Below, one piece after another: positions 45,745 through 57,404 of a stretch of 64,000 nucleotides of DNA. Within the stretch, counting starts at the first letter, position 1. Every line of letters begins with the position of its first letter. Made by a program: the position numbers and the translations under genes. Location of the stretch: the NCBI GenBank assembly GCA_033725935.1, contig MU867073.1:434001-498000 (forward strand), given 5' to 3'. The notes below the pieces were generated by a model. It was not told where the DNA came from and did not search any database. It saw only the letters and a list, made by a program, of their open reading frames with translations. The DNA is from Cladorrhinum sp. PSN259 (Eukaryota > Ascomycota > Sordariomycetes > Sordariales > Podosporaceae).

Positions 45745-47001
45745 TGAGTTTAGTTTTCTTTTTTTGTTACAGAAAGGGTTGGGGTGTTCTAACGGTTGCT
45801 ATATCTTGTTTCTTTTGTTGTCCGTCATTTCAGTTGCTGGTGTTTTAGGTTGGCCCCCAAAAAAATAAGGAACGGTTATTTGGATCGTGCGTATGTATAT
45901 CTATAGATACCGAATTTCGATATCTTGTGCGTATAAGCCCCTCGTACGGTACCTAGGTAATACATGGTTCCCGTTTCCGCAGCGATCTGGCACCTGCTAA
46001 CACGATTTTATTATTGCCTAGCTTGCTGTTGTCTTGTGTCGCTGTTTTGGTCTGCATTCCATTGGTATAGGTGTAACCTCCACGATATACAGTGGGTTGA
46101 TCAAAACAGCAAACTCCCTAGTCTAGTATTCCGTAAAGGCTGCATCTATAAATTTATTGGGCCCTGGGGAAACTCGAGTGGGTTGTTGTCCCCTCCCACC
46201 CCTGACCAAGGAGTAACCCACGTCCACCACCCTACTCCTCCGTTCCCCTGAACCCGCTGTAGCCGGCGCCAAGTCCAAGCGTGCCCAGCACAGGCAACAG
46301 AATACATGATGTCGGCGGGAAAGTTATGACCGCTGACTGCTAACGTCATGTAAAATTGACAGTCCATCTGAGCTTGGAACAACTGAGCCTAGGTCACATA
46401 ACGCTTTATTTCCATCACTAGACGCAATCTTCTGCCGACAGCTCCTTGGGCATTTTGGCCAGAAGAGATAACGGCGAAATCGGGATAGCAGTAAGGGGCA
46501 GCCCCCGTGATTGGATTTCGAAGAGCAGGCTGAGGCGCGATGGAGAGGTTCTGGGAGGTGCCAGTGTAACCAGGGCGGACGAAAAACAGCAGCTTATATG
46601 TCCAGAGCGGGTGCCACCAAGCTTCGAGGCTCTCCTGTCGGCCAATCTCCTTGAGCCGTTCAGGCTTGAGAGTGGCAAGTCAGCTCTCGGAAAGAGACAG
46701 AACGGAATTGGAAAATCAACGCACCGTGGTGTTCATTCTGGGGCTAATTAGAAGAGATCAGGAATAAAAATCAGGTGCCGTGTCGTGTTGCGTTTGACCT
46801 GCTGGTTTGTTTCTCTTGACCCGATTACTCGGCACAGGGAAGAGCTCTAGTATTATATACATACCTAATCTATCCAAGCTTCTGCTCCTAGGTACCCAGC
46901 ACAACTTACACGGATCTCGCCCATCACATAGCCCTGATGCTGCACGGTGCTGGCCCAGACAAAAGGGCGTTTGCACCTCTTCTAATAAGTTTTTTTTGTA
47001 G
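45745..47001. other. Intergenic, RRP12 3' flank to decayed gene
   Basis: About 1.25 kb. A plus-strand open frame at 46446-46751 (101 codons) has mixed composition (for example EALLSANLLEPFRLESGK) and may be another remnant of the pseudogene just downstream, but no join can be shown. Confidence 0.45.
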
Positions 47002-47319
47002 TACATTAAAGGCTACATCGCTGCGTCTCTGAAAGGAGTCGGGGACCTAGACGCGCGTTTGGAGCCTGGAACTAGTGACGATGAGGCCCAGAAAAAGTTC
47101 AATCAGATCTAGAAAGGAATTGAGGAGAAGGTGAAGAGCGTTCCGCTGGAGGAGCAGCTTTGGCGGGAGTGCATTGTGAGAAGTGGCCCGAATAAAGAAT
47201 ATGTCATCGTGTTGGGCGTCGTTTACGAGCGGGGCGAGACGCCGGCGGCTATCCCCCCTGAACTTACAAGAATCTTCCAAGGGGCAACTGAGGTGGACTT
47301 GCCCCTCGCGTACCCTTGA
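47002..47319 (+). pseudogene. Decayed exon of an unidentified protein gene
   Basis: A plus-strand frame reads YIKGYIAASLKGVGDLDARL and EPGTSDDEAQKKFNQI, then a stop at 47110-47112, then KGIEEKVKSVPLEEQLWREC and YVIVLGVVYERGETPAAIPP. It ends at a TGA at 47317-47319. A T8-GTAG acceptor-like site at 46992-47001 stands right before it. The charged, helix-like composition on both sides of the stop looks coding and continues in one frame. The stop lies in ATC-TAG-AAA and would be Gln if its T were C. No start-containing exon can be assigned. I do not recognise the family. A TAG-containing shadow frame is the alternative. Confidence 0.4.
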
Positions 47320-47574
47320 AGCGGGTGACGGCCATTCTCCCAAAAGACAGGTTGGACTGGAAGCTTGAGAAGTCATTTAGAACCAGCGAAAGCAAACATG
47401 TTTACTTTGGCTCCTTTTCATGTACCAAAAAAAATATATATATATATATAAAACCGAATGTTGCTTTCTAATAAAAACTCCCAACTCCTTTCCAAACCCC
47501 CCTTTTGAAACGACTTCTATTGAAAATTCACATTCTCAACCTCCCTTATCTTTCTCATATTCAAACCACCCCAA

Positions 47575-48575
47575 TTAATGAACCATACTCTTCCCAATCT
47601 CGCTCTTCCACCCCTTGGCCCTCTCGAACCCATTCGAATGGCTCTGGTAGTCAACAAAGGTCTGATAAACCTCATCCTGGCTGTTAACCACGAACGGCCC
47701 GTACTGAACAACAGGCTGATCCAGCCTCTTCCCGCCAATCAGCACAAACCTCGCCGGCTTCTCCGCGTCCTCCTCAACCCTAGCGACGACCCCATCCCCT
47801 TCTTCATCATCGTCGGCAAAAACGACATTATGAAACGGTCCGACCTTCTTCTCCCCCAGAGGTCCACCCTCTCCAAAAACAGCCTCCCCCTCGAGCGTGT
47901 AAGCAAACACGCTGAAGCCCTTTGGCACCTTTTGTTCGACCCTGCCGCCGGGCTGGACCTCGACGTCGTAAAACACCACGGGCGTGTAAGCCAGGTCCTT
48001 GACGCTCTCGACGCCGTTGAACTCTCCCGAGATGACCTTCACCGTCACCTTTCCGTCGTCGCTCTTCACGGTGGGTATCTCCTCCGCCCTCAGGTCCCTG
48101 TACCTGGGCTCGCAGTACTTGAGCTCCCGCGGCAGATCGACCCAGAGCTGCAGCCCGACGTTGGCGCTCCCGTCCGGGTTCTGCCTGGGCATCTCGGCGT
48201 GTATTATCCCCCTGCCGGCCGTCATGAACTGCAGGTCGCCGGGGTTCAGCGTCCCCCTGTTCCCCGCAAAGTCTTCGTGGTCCATGCCGCCCGTGAGGAG
48301 GTACGTGATTGTTTCCTGCCCCCTGTGGGGGTGGTCGGGAAACCCGGCACCGGGGGAGACGGAGAAGTGGTCCAGCATCAGGAACGGTGTCAGGTTCCGG
48401 AGGGACGGGGTTCCGATTGAGCGGCGGACGCGGGCACCTGCGCCTTCGGACTGTTCGAGGGCGAGTAGAGTTTTGCGAATGGCGCGGGGGACGAATTTCG
48501 ACATTTTGGGGGATGTGTTGAGTGAGACTGTTATTGTTGTTGGTTGCGTTGGTGCGGGTTCTGGGTTGATGATGA

Positions 48576-48617
<42 letters not shown>

Positions 48618-48798
48618 CTTCTGAAGTAGTAGTGGTAGTCGAGTTGACTATGTTGACTGTCTGTAACAAGCTGCTTGCTGAGGACAGCGACAATAGAGCG
48701 AGCTCAAAGACGTGTTGTCTAAAACTGTAAAGTAAAACTGAGCAGATGCCTACGATGAGACTGGAGGTGATGATGGTGAGTGAGAAAAAGTTCTTCAT
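47575..48798 (-). CDS. Pirin family protein with N-terminal membrane anchor
   Basis: A single exon, 407 aa. Residues 99-407 are a full pirin: bicupin fold with metal ligands in PFLMLDHFSVSPGAGFPDHPHRGQE (HPHRG) and GRGIIHAEMP, and a second cupin with a YGPFVVN end motif. Pirins are iron-dependent cupins; nuclear cofactor and quercetin 2,3-dioxygenase activities are known for family members. The first 98 residues are unusual. They hold a hydrophobic anchor (SLTIITSSLIVGICSVLLYS), a Ser/Thr run and 13 Asn coded by a TTG/CAA-type trinucleotide repeat (48578-48616). A second ATG at 48504 (MSKFVPRAIRK) would give a standard cytosolic or nuclear pirin, and may be the true or an alternative start. 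Confidence 0.85.
48578..48616 (+). repeat. (TTG)13 trinucleotide microsatellite, codes for poly-Asn
   Basis: Thirteen TTG units in the plus strand, read as AAC codons in the minus-strand pirin N-terminal extension. Confidence 0.9.
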
Positions 48799-49958
48799 CG
48801 GGAATTGATCAGAGGGGAAAAGACAGGAAATATATATTTTTGAGACTTATATTTACAAGCAAAAGATAAAAAACAAAACGAGTTATAAATCCTGATTGGT
48901 AGAAGTAATAGAAGCAGAAATATCATGAAGCTTCTTTTGCCCTTACTTTTTCGCTACTTTGGCCGCTTCCCAATGAATGACAAAGCCCTTACAAAACGCG
49001 AACTGCCGAGACACCAAAGCTTCGACGGAGCGAACGAATGCCCCTCTATCCTGATCCGGCTTAGTGGAAAATGCTTACATCACCAAGCACTGCAGGAAAT
49101 GGTGGGGCAATTCCAAGCTGAGTGATTGCTGATTCAACGGTCGCATAACATCTGCCGTACAATTATTCACCATTGGGAATTGGTCAATCACCGTCCGAGT
49201 AGAAAAAGTGGCAATCTGAGACAATGTCCCAACGGTTAGATACACTTTTCGCGATCGATTTTCGGGACATATCTCAAATTCGCGTCTGCGTCTGTCCTAC
49301 ATGCAGGAACCAGAAACAACATGATCAAAATTCCTTGATGAAATATCACTGCATCATCATTCCTCTTCGTGGCCAAGCACAGTAGCCAGCATTCGTCAAA
49401 ATTCTCAAAATCAGAGAAAAGCAGAACACCAAAAAAAAGAGATGTTGTTTTCGCAACCAAGAACCAGGTTTTGTCGCTCTCTAATTTCGTGATCTATGCC
49501 TAAATACAACAGACAGATATTCCAGATCCAAAGGAAAACAGCCAGACTCCCAAAGAGGATACAAAAAATGAAAACAATAAAAAATTATCGACTTTTCCGT
49601 CTGGTGTTTTGATGTGTAAGCCCTGATGACGCTTATAGAGGCCGTCGAGAAAATGGTTGCGTCGGACAAACAAAGGGGATCCCAAAACAAAACCAAAAAA
49701 AAATAAAAAAAATAAAAAAAATGGGGAAGCGGGGTGGAAACCAGACAAACTCTCAATCAAGAAGTCGTCATAAGGGTAAAAAGGATATTTGCTTGGCCCT
49801 TCGGTTCGAAACTTGCAAAGCAAGTCCTTCCCTCGAGGATGAAGCTGGGGGTATCATCGGGGTTCCTAGAATCTCCTTCGCCATGCACAAGTTATGTGTG
49901 TTGTTAAGATGGTACACCCGACCTGCCAGCCACTTGTGTGTTATTTGATATGTGTGAT
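48799..49958. other. Intergenic, pirin promoter and perilipin 3' flank
   Basis: 1.16 kb, AT-rich in its right half with A/T runs near 49695-49721. No supported gene. Confidence 0.5.
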
Positions 49959-50594
49959 TTAGTTGTTGGTGGCGGCCTTCTTGAATTCCTCCTTGGTGTT
50001 GGTCATGAAGTCCTTGGCCGCAATGAGGCTCTCGGTGGCCAAGGTGATGGCAGTGACAATGGCAGCCTTGCCGTGAACGATCACTGGGTTGCCTTCAATC
50101 TTGTTGGCCTCGGACTGGTAAACGGCGAAGACGTACTCGCGTCCAGACTGGCTGATGCGTAGGGGGAAGAGGACGATCTTCTTGGTGTCCTCAATGATCT
50201 CCGACGCTGGCTTCTTGACAACGGGGAACTTCTCCTCAAGCTTGGAGAGGGCTTGGTCGCCAACGGCATCCACCCGCTCGACGTATGGGGAGATGTACTC
50301 GTAAGGCTTGCGGAAGAAGGGCAAGATGTTGTTGGCCAAGCCCTGGTAGGCGGCACCGCCAATCTCGAGGGACTTTTGCCCAAGAGTTGTGTTCTTGTAG
50401 GTCCTCACTCCGTCCTGGACGGTAGGAAAAGCAAGAAGATGCTGAGAAGACAATGGTTGTTAGTTGACTGTGGTGTTACACGTATACTTGGTTATCGTAG
50501 TAGCACATACCCGAATGGTGGCCGAGTGCGGCGAGTCACCGTTGACTACGTTGGTAGTAGGCATGTTGCGCTGCTTGACGACTTTGTGAGGCAT
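49959..50594 (-). CDS. cap20: CAP20-type perilipin (lipid droplet coat protein)
   Basis: Two exons, 50594-50511 and 50441-49959, give 188 aa; the 69-nt intron (GTATGT...CAG) joins SATIR-HLLAFPTVQDGV. The protein has the fungal perilipin pattern: HLLAFPTVQDGVRTYK, then amphipathic helices (YVERVDAVGDQALSKLEEKFPVVKKP) and a long C-terminal helix (AAIVTAITLATESLIAAKD). There is no signal peptide. CAP20 of Colletotrichum and MPL1 of Metarhizium belong here; they coat lipid droplets and affect lipid storage, turgor and infection structures in those pathogens. In a saprotroph the role is lipid storage. The second in-frame ATG (residue 11) is a less likely start. Confidence 0.88.
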
Positions 50595-53446
50595 GTTAGA
50601 TCGGCGGAGGATCACAAACGAAGGAGAAAAGAACAGTAGGCCTCTCAGGAGGACGGGGAGGAGCTTACTTGGAGGGGGGAGATATATAGCAAACCTTGGA
50701 ATGGTAGGATTGTGATCAACCGAGGATGGGTGAGGTGCTCAGTTTGAATCAAATGTTTTGTGGAAAGTGGGAAAATTCGGGGAGCAGGAACAGAGAGGGG
50801 GAGCTCGCCTGTGATGGAATGTAGGCCGGGACACGAGGAGTGGTATTCATATCCGCCAAAACTCAAATGCGGTAGCAACAACGCCACGCCTTCCAATCCG
50901 GATTTTAGTAGCCCTGGAAGCTACGGGTGCTGTCAACCAACCATCGTCGCAAACTTTCTTTGATCCGTCCAGAACCTCCAATGGAACCCCTGGTGGTGAC
51001 CACGCAGAGATAAGGGACCGTGTGTGACTGGCATGTGATTGAGTTGGGCGGGACGTGGGCTAAGGCAGATTAAAACCCCCCGGCTCGTTGGGCCAGGGCA
51101 GCTTGGTCCGGACACACCCCACCTGTCGTGTCATGGACCGACTTTCTTCTCCCTTTCAAGCTTCATGTGCTTCTTGATCCATATTGAGATATCATTGGCG
51201 GGAGGGGGCAAGAGAAAGGAAAAGGCTGGACACGAGTAACAGAGTCTCTGGAAAGTTTTACCGGAGATCTTGGACATGCTCCATTCCAGACAAATCAATC
51301 CGCGATGCGAGCAAGGCCATCATCCGTGGATTCATTTGCTGCTGCAAGTGCATCTAAAAAATCTTTGTTCCTATGAAACTCAAGTTGGGAAGCTTGCCAA
51401 TCGCCCGCTTTTGACAGAACAGGGCAGGGTTGTCGGCGTCAGCCTAAGGCCCAGCGGGGCTGCAATCACTATGGGGATGCATGGATGGCATCATGACTTT
51501 CTCAATTCATCGAAATCGACGATTTGGCATTTTGTGCAATACAGATCGTAATGCATAAAAACAATGCACGGAGACGGTTCGTAACGCTGGGAAGTAGAAG
51601 AGAAGGTGGCATGCTTCAATGGGTATAATTCCGGCCTTCTGAACCGGTGGTGTTGTGCTCGGCTAGGTCGGGCTCCTGATAACGTATAGAATCATATGTT
51701 TCGAGTCCATTTGACTTCCGAATAGTTACCGCCATTGCAACCACCCTGTTTGCCAGCATTCAAACTTTTATATGGCCAATCCTCAGAAACCCTTGGCCTG
51801 GTCGATTGGGTGTTGGTCGGGAAGGAGCAAAGGCCCCACCCGACAAACCCCGGACCCGGTGCTAGTCTCCTTTAGGCGAAAGTAACTTTCACATGTGAAA
51901 TGTCAAAGCTCCATCCCTGTCGGTGACTGCCAGGGTCCCCTCCATCTGGGCGAGCTTGAAGCGCGGAAAGGACGACGAAGGACCCTTTCGCAGAGGAAAG
52001 GGAAAAAAGTGATCGAACGGGAGTAAGTGGCGGCATTCGTGTTATTCACACATGCTCCTCAAATCGGTCAAGCATATACGAAGGCGCAACTCAATTCCTA
52101 ATCTTAGTCAAACGACACCAAAAAGAAGCTGACCAAACTTAGGCATTAGAAAGATCGAAAAGCTCAATCCCACCCCCATCTACGTCATTTCTCTCCTGCT
52201 TTAGGAATCCTTTCTTATTTTTAGAGTGCTCTTCACCCAATACTCCCAATTTATCGCAAACGTCCAATGGCTCTCTTGTTTCCGGCCGAGGACAAAGATA
52301 CAGCTTCATAGCCATCGCCGCGGTTCTACCTTTACCTCGTCGCCTCCCTTCTTTTGGCCACACCTCAAGCTATTACGTACACGGCAGTCGAAAGAGCTCT
52401 GAAAATTTTCCAATAGTTGACAAACAAGTCCCAGGTATCCCTTGGTACAACTCACGGACTGCACTAGCATACCAAACCATCTCTCCTCGGAGCTGTTGAT
52501 GCCTGACTCTGTCTTGAAGGTTAAAAGCGAAGATCCTCTCAATAACACATGCAAACCCTCCCTTGGTTCCAGACTTTTGGTCACTTCAATTCCGCTTTCG
52601 GGCCATCAAGGCGTGGCTGCCGCTTCTGCGGGCTGATGGATCAGCCGCGGCAAGCTTGCCGGGAAAACATGAATTACCCCTGAATTGGAAAAGCGAGTGT
52701 GTCGGAACAAGTTTGTATCAAGGCCCGCCAAGCCCGGTATAAGCCGTGGGCTTGTTGGGAACACAGGGAATAATATCGTCCCACGCCCTGATTGCTGCAG
52801 GCATGGGTGAAGATCGGGGTCCAGGCACTGATGGACATATACTTCGCTCGGGTCCGCCAACCGAGTCCGGAATCTTGGTCCACTTGCGTGGTGACACTCT
52901 CTCAGGATGTGGCTGGAAATAAGAAAGTGTTTCAAAGTATCAGCCGCATGCTCTGCTCGTTGATGATATCATGAGATATATAAGCATATTAACGCCACAT
53001 CTAACTCCTTCGACTTCTTCGATCGCGAGTTTCGATTCTTGCATGGGCACTGCCCAGGTTCTTGATGGCTGAATAGCTCAAGACAGTTCCTACTCTTCTT
53101 ATCGCTACATGAAGGCCAAAGGTCTCTCTTGTTTGTCAATTGTTTGCTTTGTCTCAAGTAATTCCCTTCATCACATCGTCTCTAGTTAACCATCTGCTGC
53201 CAGATATTCGCAGTAGATGCATCTACTTCATCTGGTCTTTTCCGAACACCACCGTGGCCGTAGGTGGTTTATGATGAGTCCTAGTGCCCAAAATATCAAC
53301 AGTCGTAGGCAATTGTCTGCCAACAAAGTCTTTAATGCAATCTAGTTACTTCTCGTAGCTAAGGATGCCCGTGGAACATGTTGAGGTCATGTTTACTTCA
53401 CTTGAATGAAAAAGGGGTAATACCCGCTCACAAAAGCACTTCAATC

Positions 53447-53475
<29 letters not shown>
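53447..53475 (+). repeat. Poly(A) run of 29
   Basis: A pure A29 run in non-coding DNA, flanked by CACTTCAATC and GGTGAATATT. It may be a simple repeat or the tail of an old retroposed sequence; no target-site duplication is evident. Confidence 0.85.
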
Positions 53476-53477
<2 letters not shown>

Positions 53478-53690
53478 TGAATATTTTAGACCACCTTAAA
53501 AACCCAAAGTGTAGATCTTTCGAGGAATGAGTAAGAATTAAACCACTGAATTGCTTAACAAGGGTTTAAAAATGGTAGTGGTGTGAGTCCTTGCTTGCTA
53601 TTCTTAATTATTGTTATGGACAATAATTGAAGTCGACAAAATCCAAATTCAACTGTCCGCTGGAAAATTTATAGAAAAACAAGTTGTTCT

Positions 53691-53760
53691 AAAAAGTGAT
53701 CGATGGCGGACTCGAACCCGACGCTGGTGAAATAAAAAAGGACTCGTGCCGCATGGGGTC
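53691..53760 (-). other. tRNA-like 3' fragment
   Basis: The minus strand contains a perfect Pol III B-box (GGTTCGAGTCC, 53718-53708) followed 12 nt later by a T5 run. The T-arm does not pair as a normal 5-bp stem and no cloverleaf can be drawn upstream, so this is at best a degenerate tRNA piece. Confidence 0.2.
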
Positions 53761-54377
53761 AAGACCGCCTTGATTCTGCCCGGTGGCTGTGTTGGACGAC
53801 GACAGACGCAACACGACCACCGGACAAGATCAAGGGGGATTCAACCCAATGCAACACGGTGATGGTCGGAAAGAGGGACCAGGTATATATAGCTTGTATA
53901 TTCCACATCAACGATGGCTGTTCCCTGCAACAACCAGGCTGGACCAAATACTTTTTTTTTTTTGAATCTCGTTTTGCACACCGAGGATTTTAATTTCTCT
54001 TCAAAAATAAAACAAATCTGCAGCAGCACTTCTTCCATCCTACATGAGACTTTGATCGAGAAAGGATACACCCAGGAAAGCCACACACACGCAAATCAGA
54101 ATCCCACCCCCTCCACCGTTATCTTTGTTCCAAAGATAAATCCTACAAAACACAAGAGTTAAAACACAAAACAGTTTTTTATGAAACGACAGACATACTT
54201 CAAACCTTCACAACTACCATTTTACACAAACGCATTTGAATCGAGCACAGCGAATCATCTCAACGACGGGAATATTATAACCACCCCTCACAACATATAG
54301 GATTCAACCACTCGTCATCACAGCATACAGGAACAAACAAAACTGTAGTTCTAATTACCATGCTTAAGTACTCCCGA

Positions 54378-54404
54378 TTTTTTTTTTTTTGGGGGGGGGG
54401 GGGG
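54378..54404 (+). repeat. T13G14 homopolymer pair
   Basis: Thirteen T residues run directly into fourteen G residues. Confidence 0.85.
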
Positions 54405-55372
54405 TTTTCTCCAAAGTAACAGAAAGCCCGCTGCCTAAAATATCATCATACTCGTACCCAACTTGAAATTAAGTTTAAGAATTTCCTGAGGGTTCAGATA
54501 TTAACTCACACACATTCACCACACAAAAAGAAGGGGATAAGAAAGAGGAAAGTAATATAAAATAATAAACACCCAGCCTTCTTAAAGCACGGTAGAGGCA
54601 AGTCATGGAATGGACACATGATCCTCACAGATTGGAGAGACCGAGAAGGACCTTGATTGAGAATACTTTAAAGACAACGCAGGCACAAAAGATAGAGAGA
54701 CAAGACAAGAGAGTGAGATACCCAACTGGGTCAGAGATTCGATTCGATGAGACACCGGGATAGCGTGTCAACACTGGATGACTGTCAATGAGATCATGGA
54801 ATGACCAAAATACACAAGAATCATCACATAAACACAACATCGCATCATCAAAGGGACAAGTTTGCTTGGAAAGCAGCTCAAGAAAGCTGAAAATCATCCA
54901 TTATCTTGAAAAAGCATCATCTTCAGGTAGATGCTTGTAATATTTCCCACAGAGGCCCTTACAAAAAAAAAACCAGGCCTCATCCCATACGTAAGCGCAG
55001 CTGCTGTCTGTTTCCAGCATTTTGCCATTGATGCAAGAACAATCAAAACCCGGATGCATTCATCGCACTCTACCCAGTAATCCAGTCCCAGAAACACCAT
55101 TGCCAGGTAGCCGCATCATACGCCCAAAGTTCCTAAGAATCGCCTTGGCCTCCGTGGGCACTTGGCGACACTCTAAAATCATCGTCGCTTGTCATCAAAA
55201 GCCAATGCGTTTTTTCCTTTCGTTCAAGTCATCGCTAAACTCCGAGTTCCCCTTGAAATTCATGGAGGAAAAGAACCGCCGATTGATAAAAAAGAAATCC
55301 GAAAACAGGCAATGACTGGTCGTACATGTCGACGAGTGTCGAGATGCTTGCTTCAAGTGGAGAAGCAAATAA

Positions 55373-57404
55373 TTATTGAGGTGCGGGCGCCTGCTGGGGC
55401 TCACGTGGGCGGTACCCGTTATTTCCACCGCGCCCACCACCACCGCGGAATCCGCGACCACCCCGACCGCCACGGCCACGGCCACCACCTCTGCCGCCGC
55501 GATAGCCACGGTAGCTTCCATCAACGCTTCCCTGGCCGAACGTCTCCATATTCTTGCGCTGCTCCTCGCCGCGCCACTCACGGCCACCAGGCTTCTGTGT
55601 AGCGTTCTCTCTATCTTTGAGGTCGCTTGAGATGTTATCAAAGAATGATCGAGACTTGTTGTACGCGGGCTCGACATGTTCAGCCGTGTCATCCGCAGCA
55701 TCTGTCTGAGACAAATCGCCGTTGGCTGCCTCGGTGAGTGGAGACCCGGTACCAGCCTCACGAACCAGTTCCTGCTTGTTGAACTTCGCATTGGCAGTTG
55801 CGAAGTCAAAATCGGAGTCGGGGACCTCGACCTTGGCAGTGGGGGGACGAGGACCACGGCCACGTGTGCCACCACGAGTATTCTGACCACCACGAGCAGC
55901 AGCATTCACCCTCATCTCGTTGACCTTCTTGGTCAAGTTGTCTACAGCAGCACCCTGCGCATTCTGTTGGGCGACAGTGGACTCCATCTTGGCCATAGCA
56001 ATCGCGACTGCCTCCTTGGCAGCTTGGGTTGCATCGCGAAGCGCGGCAGCAGTAGCAGCGCTATTTTGCTCAACCGCCGGCTTAGCTGTGGGCTGAGCAG
56101 CCTTTGCAGTGAGAGCAATCGGGAGGGGAATAGCAGGAAGAATCTGGGTAGGGCGGCTGCTCTTGGGGCCAGTGGGAATAGCCTTCGTCTCCTGGGTCGC
56201 TGTCTGGGTGACGCCGGTGCCAAGGGACGCAGCAGTGGCCTTGACTTCCTCAGCTGTCGGCTTGGACTCCACAGGAGGAGGGGGTCCAGAGGGCGTGGGC
56301 AATTGATTGGGTGGCTGATTCAGACCCTTGGGCTCTCCTGGAGGAGGCTGAGATCGCTGCGAGGGAGTAGCAGGCTTCTTATCAGCAGCTGGTCCGATCG
56401 GGGCGGGTTTCTGAGAGGGTCCCTGATTGCTTGGTGTGTGGCTTGCAGACTGACGGCCTTGTCCAGAAGCGCCAGGAGCGCCCGGACCACCCGGACCACC
56501 GGGGAGACCCGGAGGGCCACCGGGACCACCTGGTCCAGGCTGAAAGCCGCCGTAGTTCCACGGCGCCGGTCCTCCCGGTCCCATTGGAGGAAACTCCTGT
56601 CCCGGCGGGAACCACCCCGGATGCGGCGGGTAGGGCATTCCACCATAGGGACCACCGGGGCCAGGGCTGGGAACTCCACGACCCCAACCACCCATATATG
56701 GCGGTGGGAAGTAAGGAGGGCCTTGCTGATTACCAGGACCATGAGGGCCAGGATGACCGATGGGGCCAGGACCTTGAGGAGGGCCTTGAGGAGGACCTTG
56801 TGGACCTGGCGCGACATTGCCGGGCCGAGGGCGTGCCTTGAAGAACTCGGTCAGCAAATTGACTCCACAATAGGGTTTGATGTTCAAAGAATGGTTAAGT
56901 GGTCGAATTATCAGAAGGAAGGCAACGGAAATCTCAACATTGTTTTTTGCGCTTTTCAGACAGAAAATGTGTTTACATCCGGAATATTTCATCATGAAAG
57001 GCCGGCTTTGAACGGGCAGCAAAAGGGGGCAAAGACTTACACCAACAATTGCGGGATCATTGGGAACCGCTGGAGGCTTGTTCTCCTTGGCGGGACCCTC
57101 CTCGATCCTCAGGTCCTTGACATCTGTGCCGCGGAAGACAATGTACTCGTAAATCTGTTCAGATGGAGCAAGCTCGTCGTCTGGGTTGCCCCTACGACCC
57201 TCCGTACCGAACGACTTCACATTCTCCAGAGAAACTGTGGAATCATCAGAATTGATGCTGGCGAGAGTACCGACATATCGAATGTCGCTCTTCGAGATGA
57301 GGGATATTCTTGATCTGCAGAGAAGAGCGAGTTTAGTCACTGACAAGGCTCGCAAAGTCAATTGCACGAGGGGGTAGACAAACTAACCCGAGGAATTCGG
57401 ACAT
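55373..57404 (-). CDS. SCD6: SCD6 / LSM14-type mRNA decapping and translation repressor
   Basis: Three exons, 57404-57388, 57314-57041 and 56836-55373, give 584 aa. Exon 1 codes only MSEFL plus two bases; the join MSEFLG-SRISLISKSDIRYVG is the LSm14 start. The second intron (57040-56837, 204 nt) has donor GTAAGT and a CTGAC branch near the acceptor. Domains in order: LSm14 (1-80), a long Pro/Gly-rich linker, the DFDF box (PDSDFDFATANAKFNKQEL), the FFD box (SRSFFDNISSDL), the TFG box (EEQRKNMETFGQG) and a terminal RGG run. Scd6 binds eIF4G through RGG and Edc3/Dhh1-like partners through the boxes, and it resides in P-bodies and stress granules. The RGG tail is a likely arginine-methylation target. 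An alternative acceptor nine nt earlier adds FFK. Confidence 0.92.

Larger units (their letters stand above)
50595..55372. other. 4.8-kb gene-poor region
   Basis: No open frame of any credible family is seen on either strand between the perilipin start and the SCD6 stop. The sequence holds a 29-A run (53447-53475), T13G14 (54378-54404) and two B-box-like scraps (51698-51708 plus strand, 53708-53718 minus strand). Local composition is AT-rich from about 53.3 to 54.9 kb. Confidence 0.6.

Noticed and set aside
46446..46751. 101-codon frame as a first exon of the pseudogene
   Set aside because: No splice path to the frame at 47002 gives a continuous protein-like reading, so the two were not joined.
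51600..51730. tRNA gene on the plus strand (CCTGATAACG loop and GTTTCGAGTCC)
   Set aside because: The anticodon and T stems do not pair; only a B-box-like word and a tRNA-like loop remain. It may be a degraded copy but is not callable.
55376..57313. 545-codon plus-strand frame antisense to SCD6
   Set aside because: It mirrors the Gly/Pro/Arg-rich codons of SCD6; GC-rich repeats keep the opposite frame open by chance.
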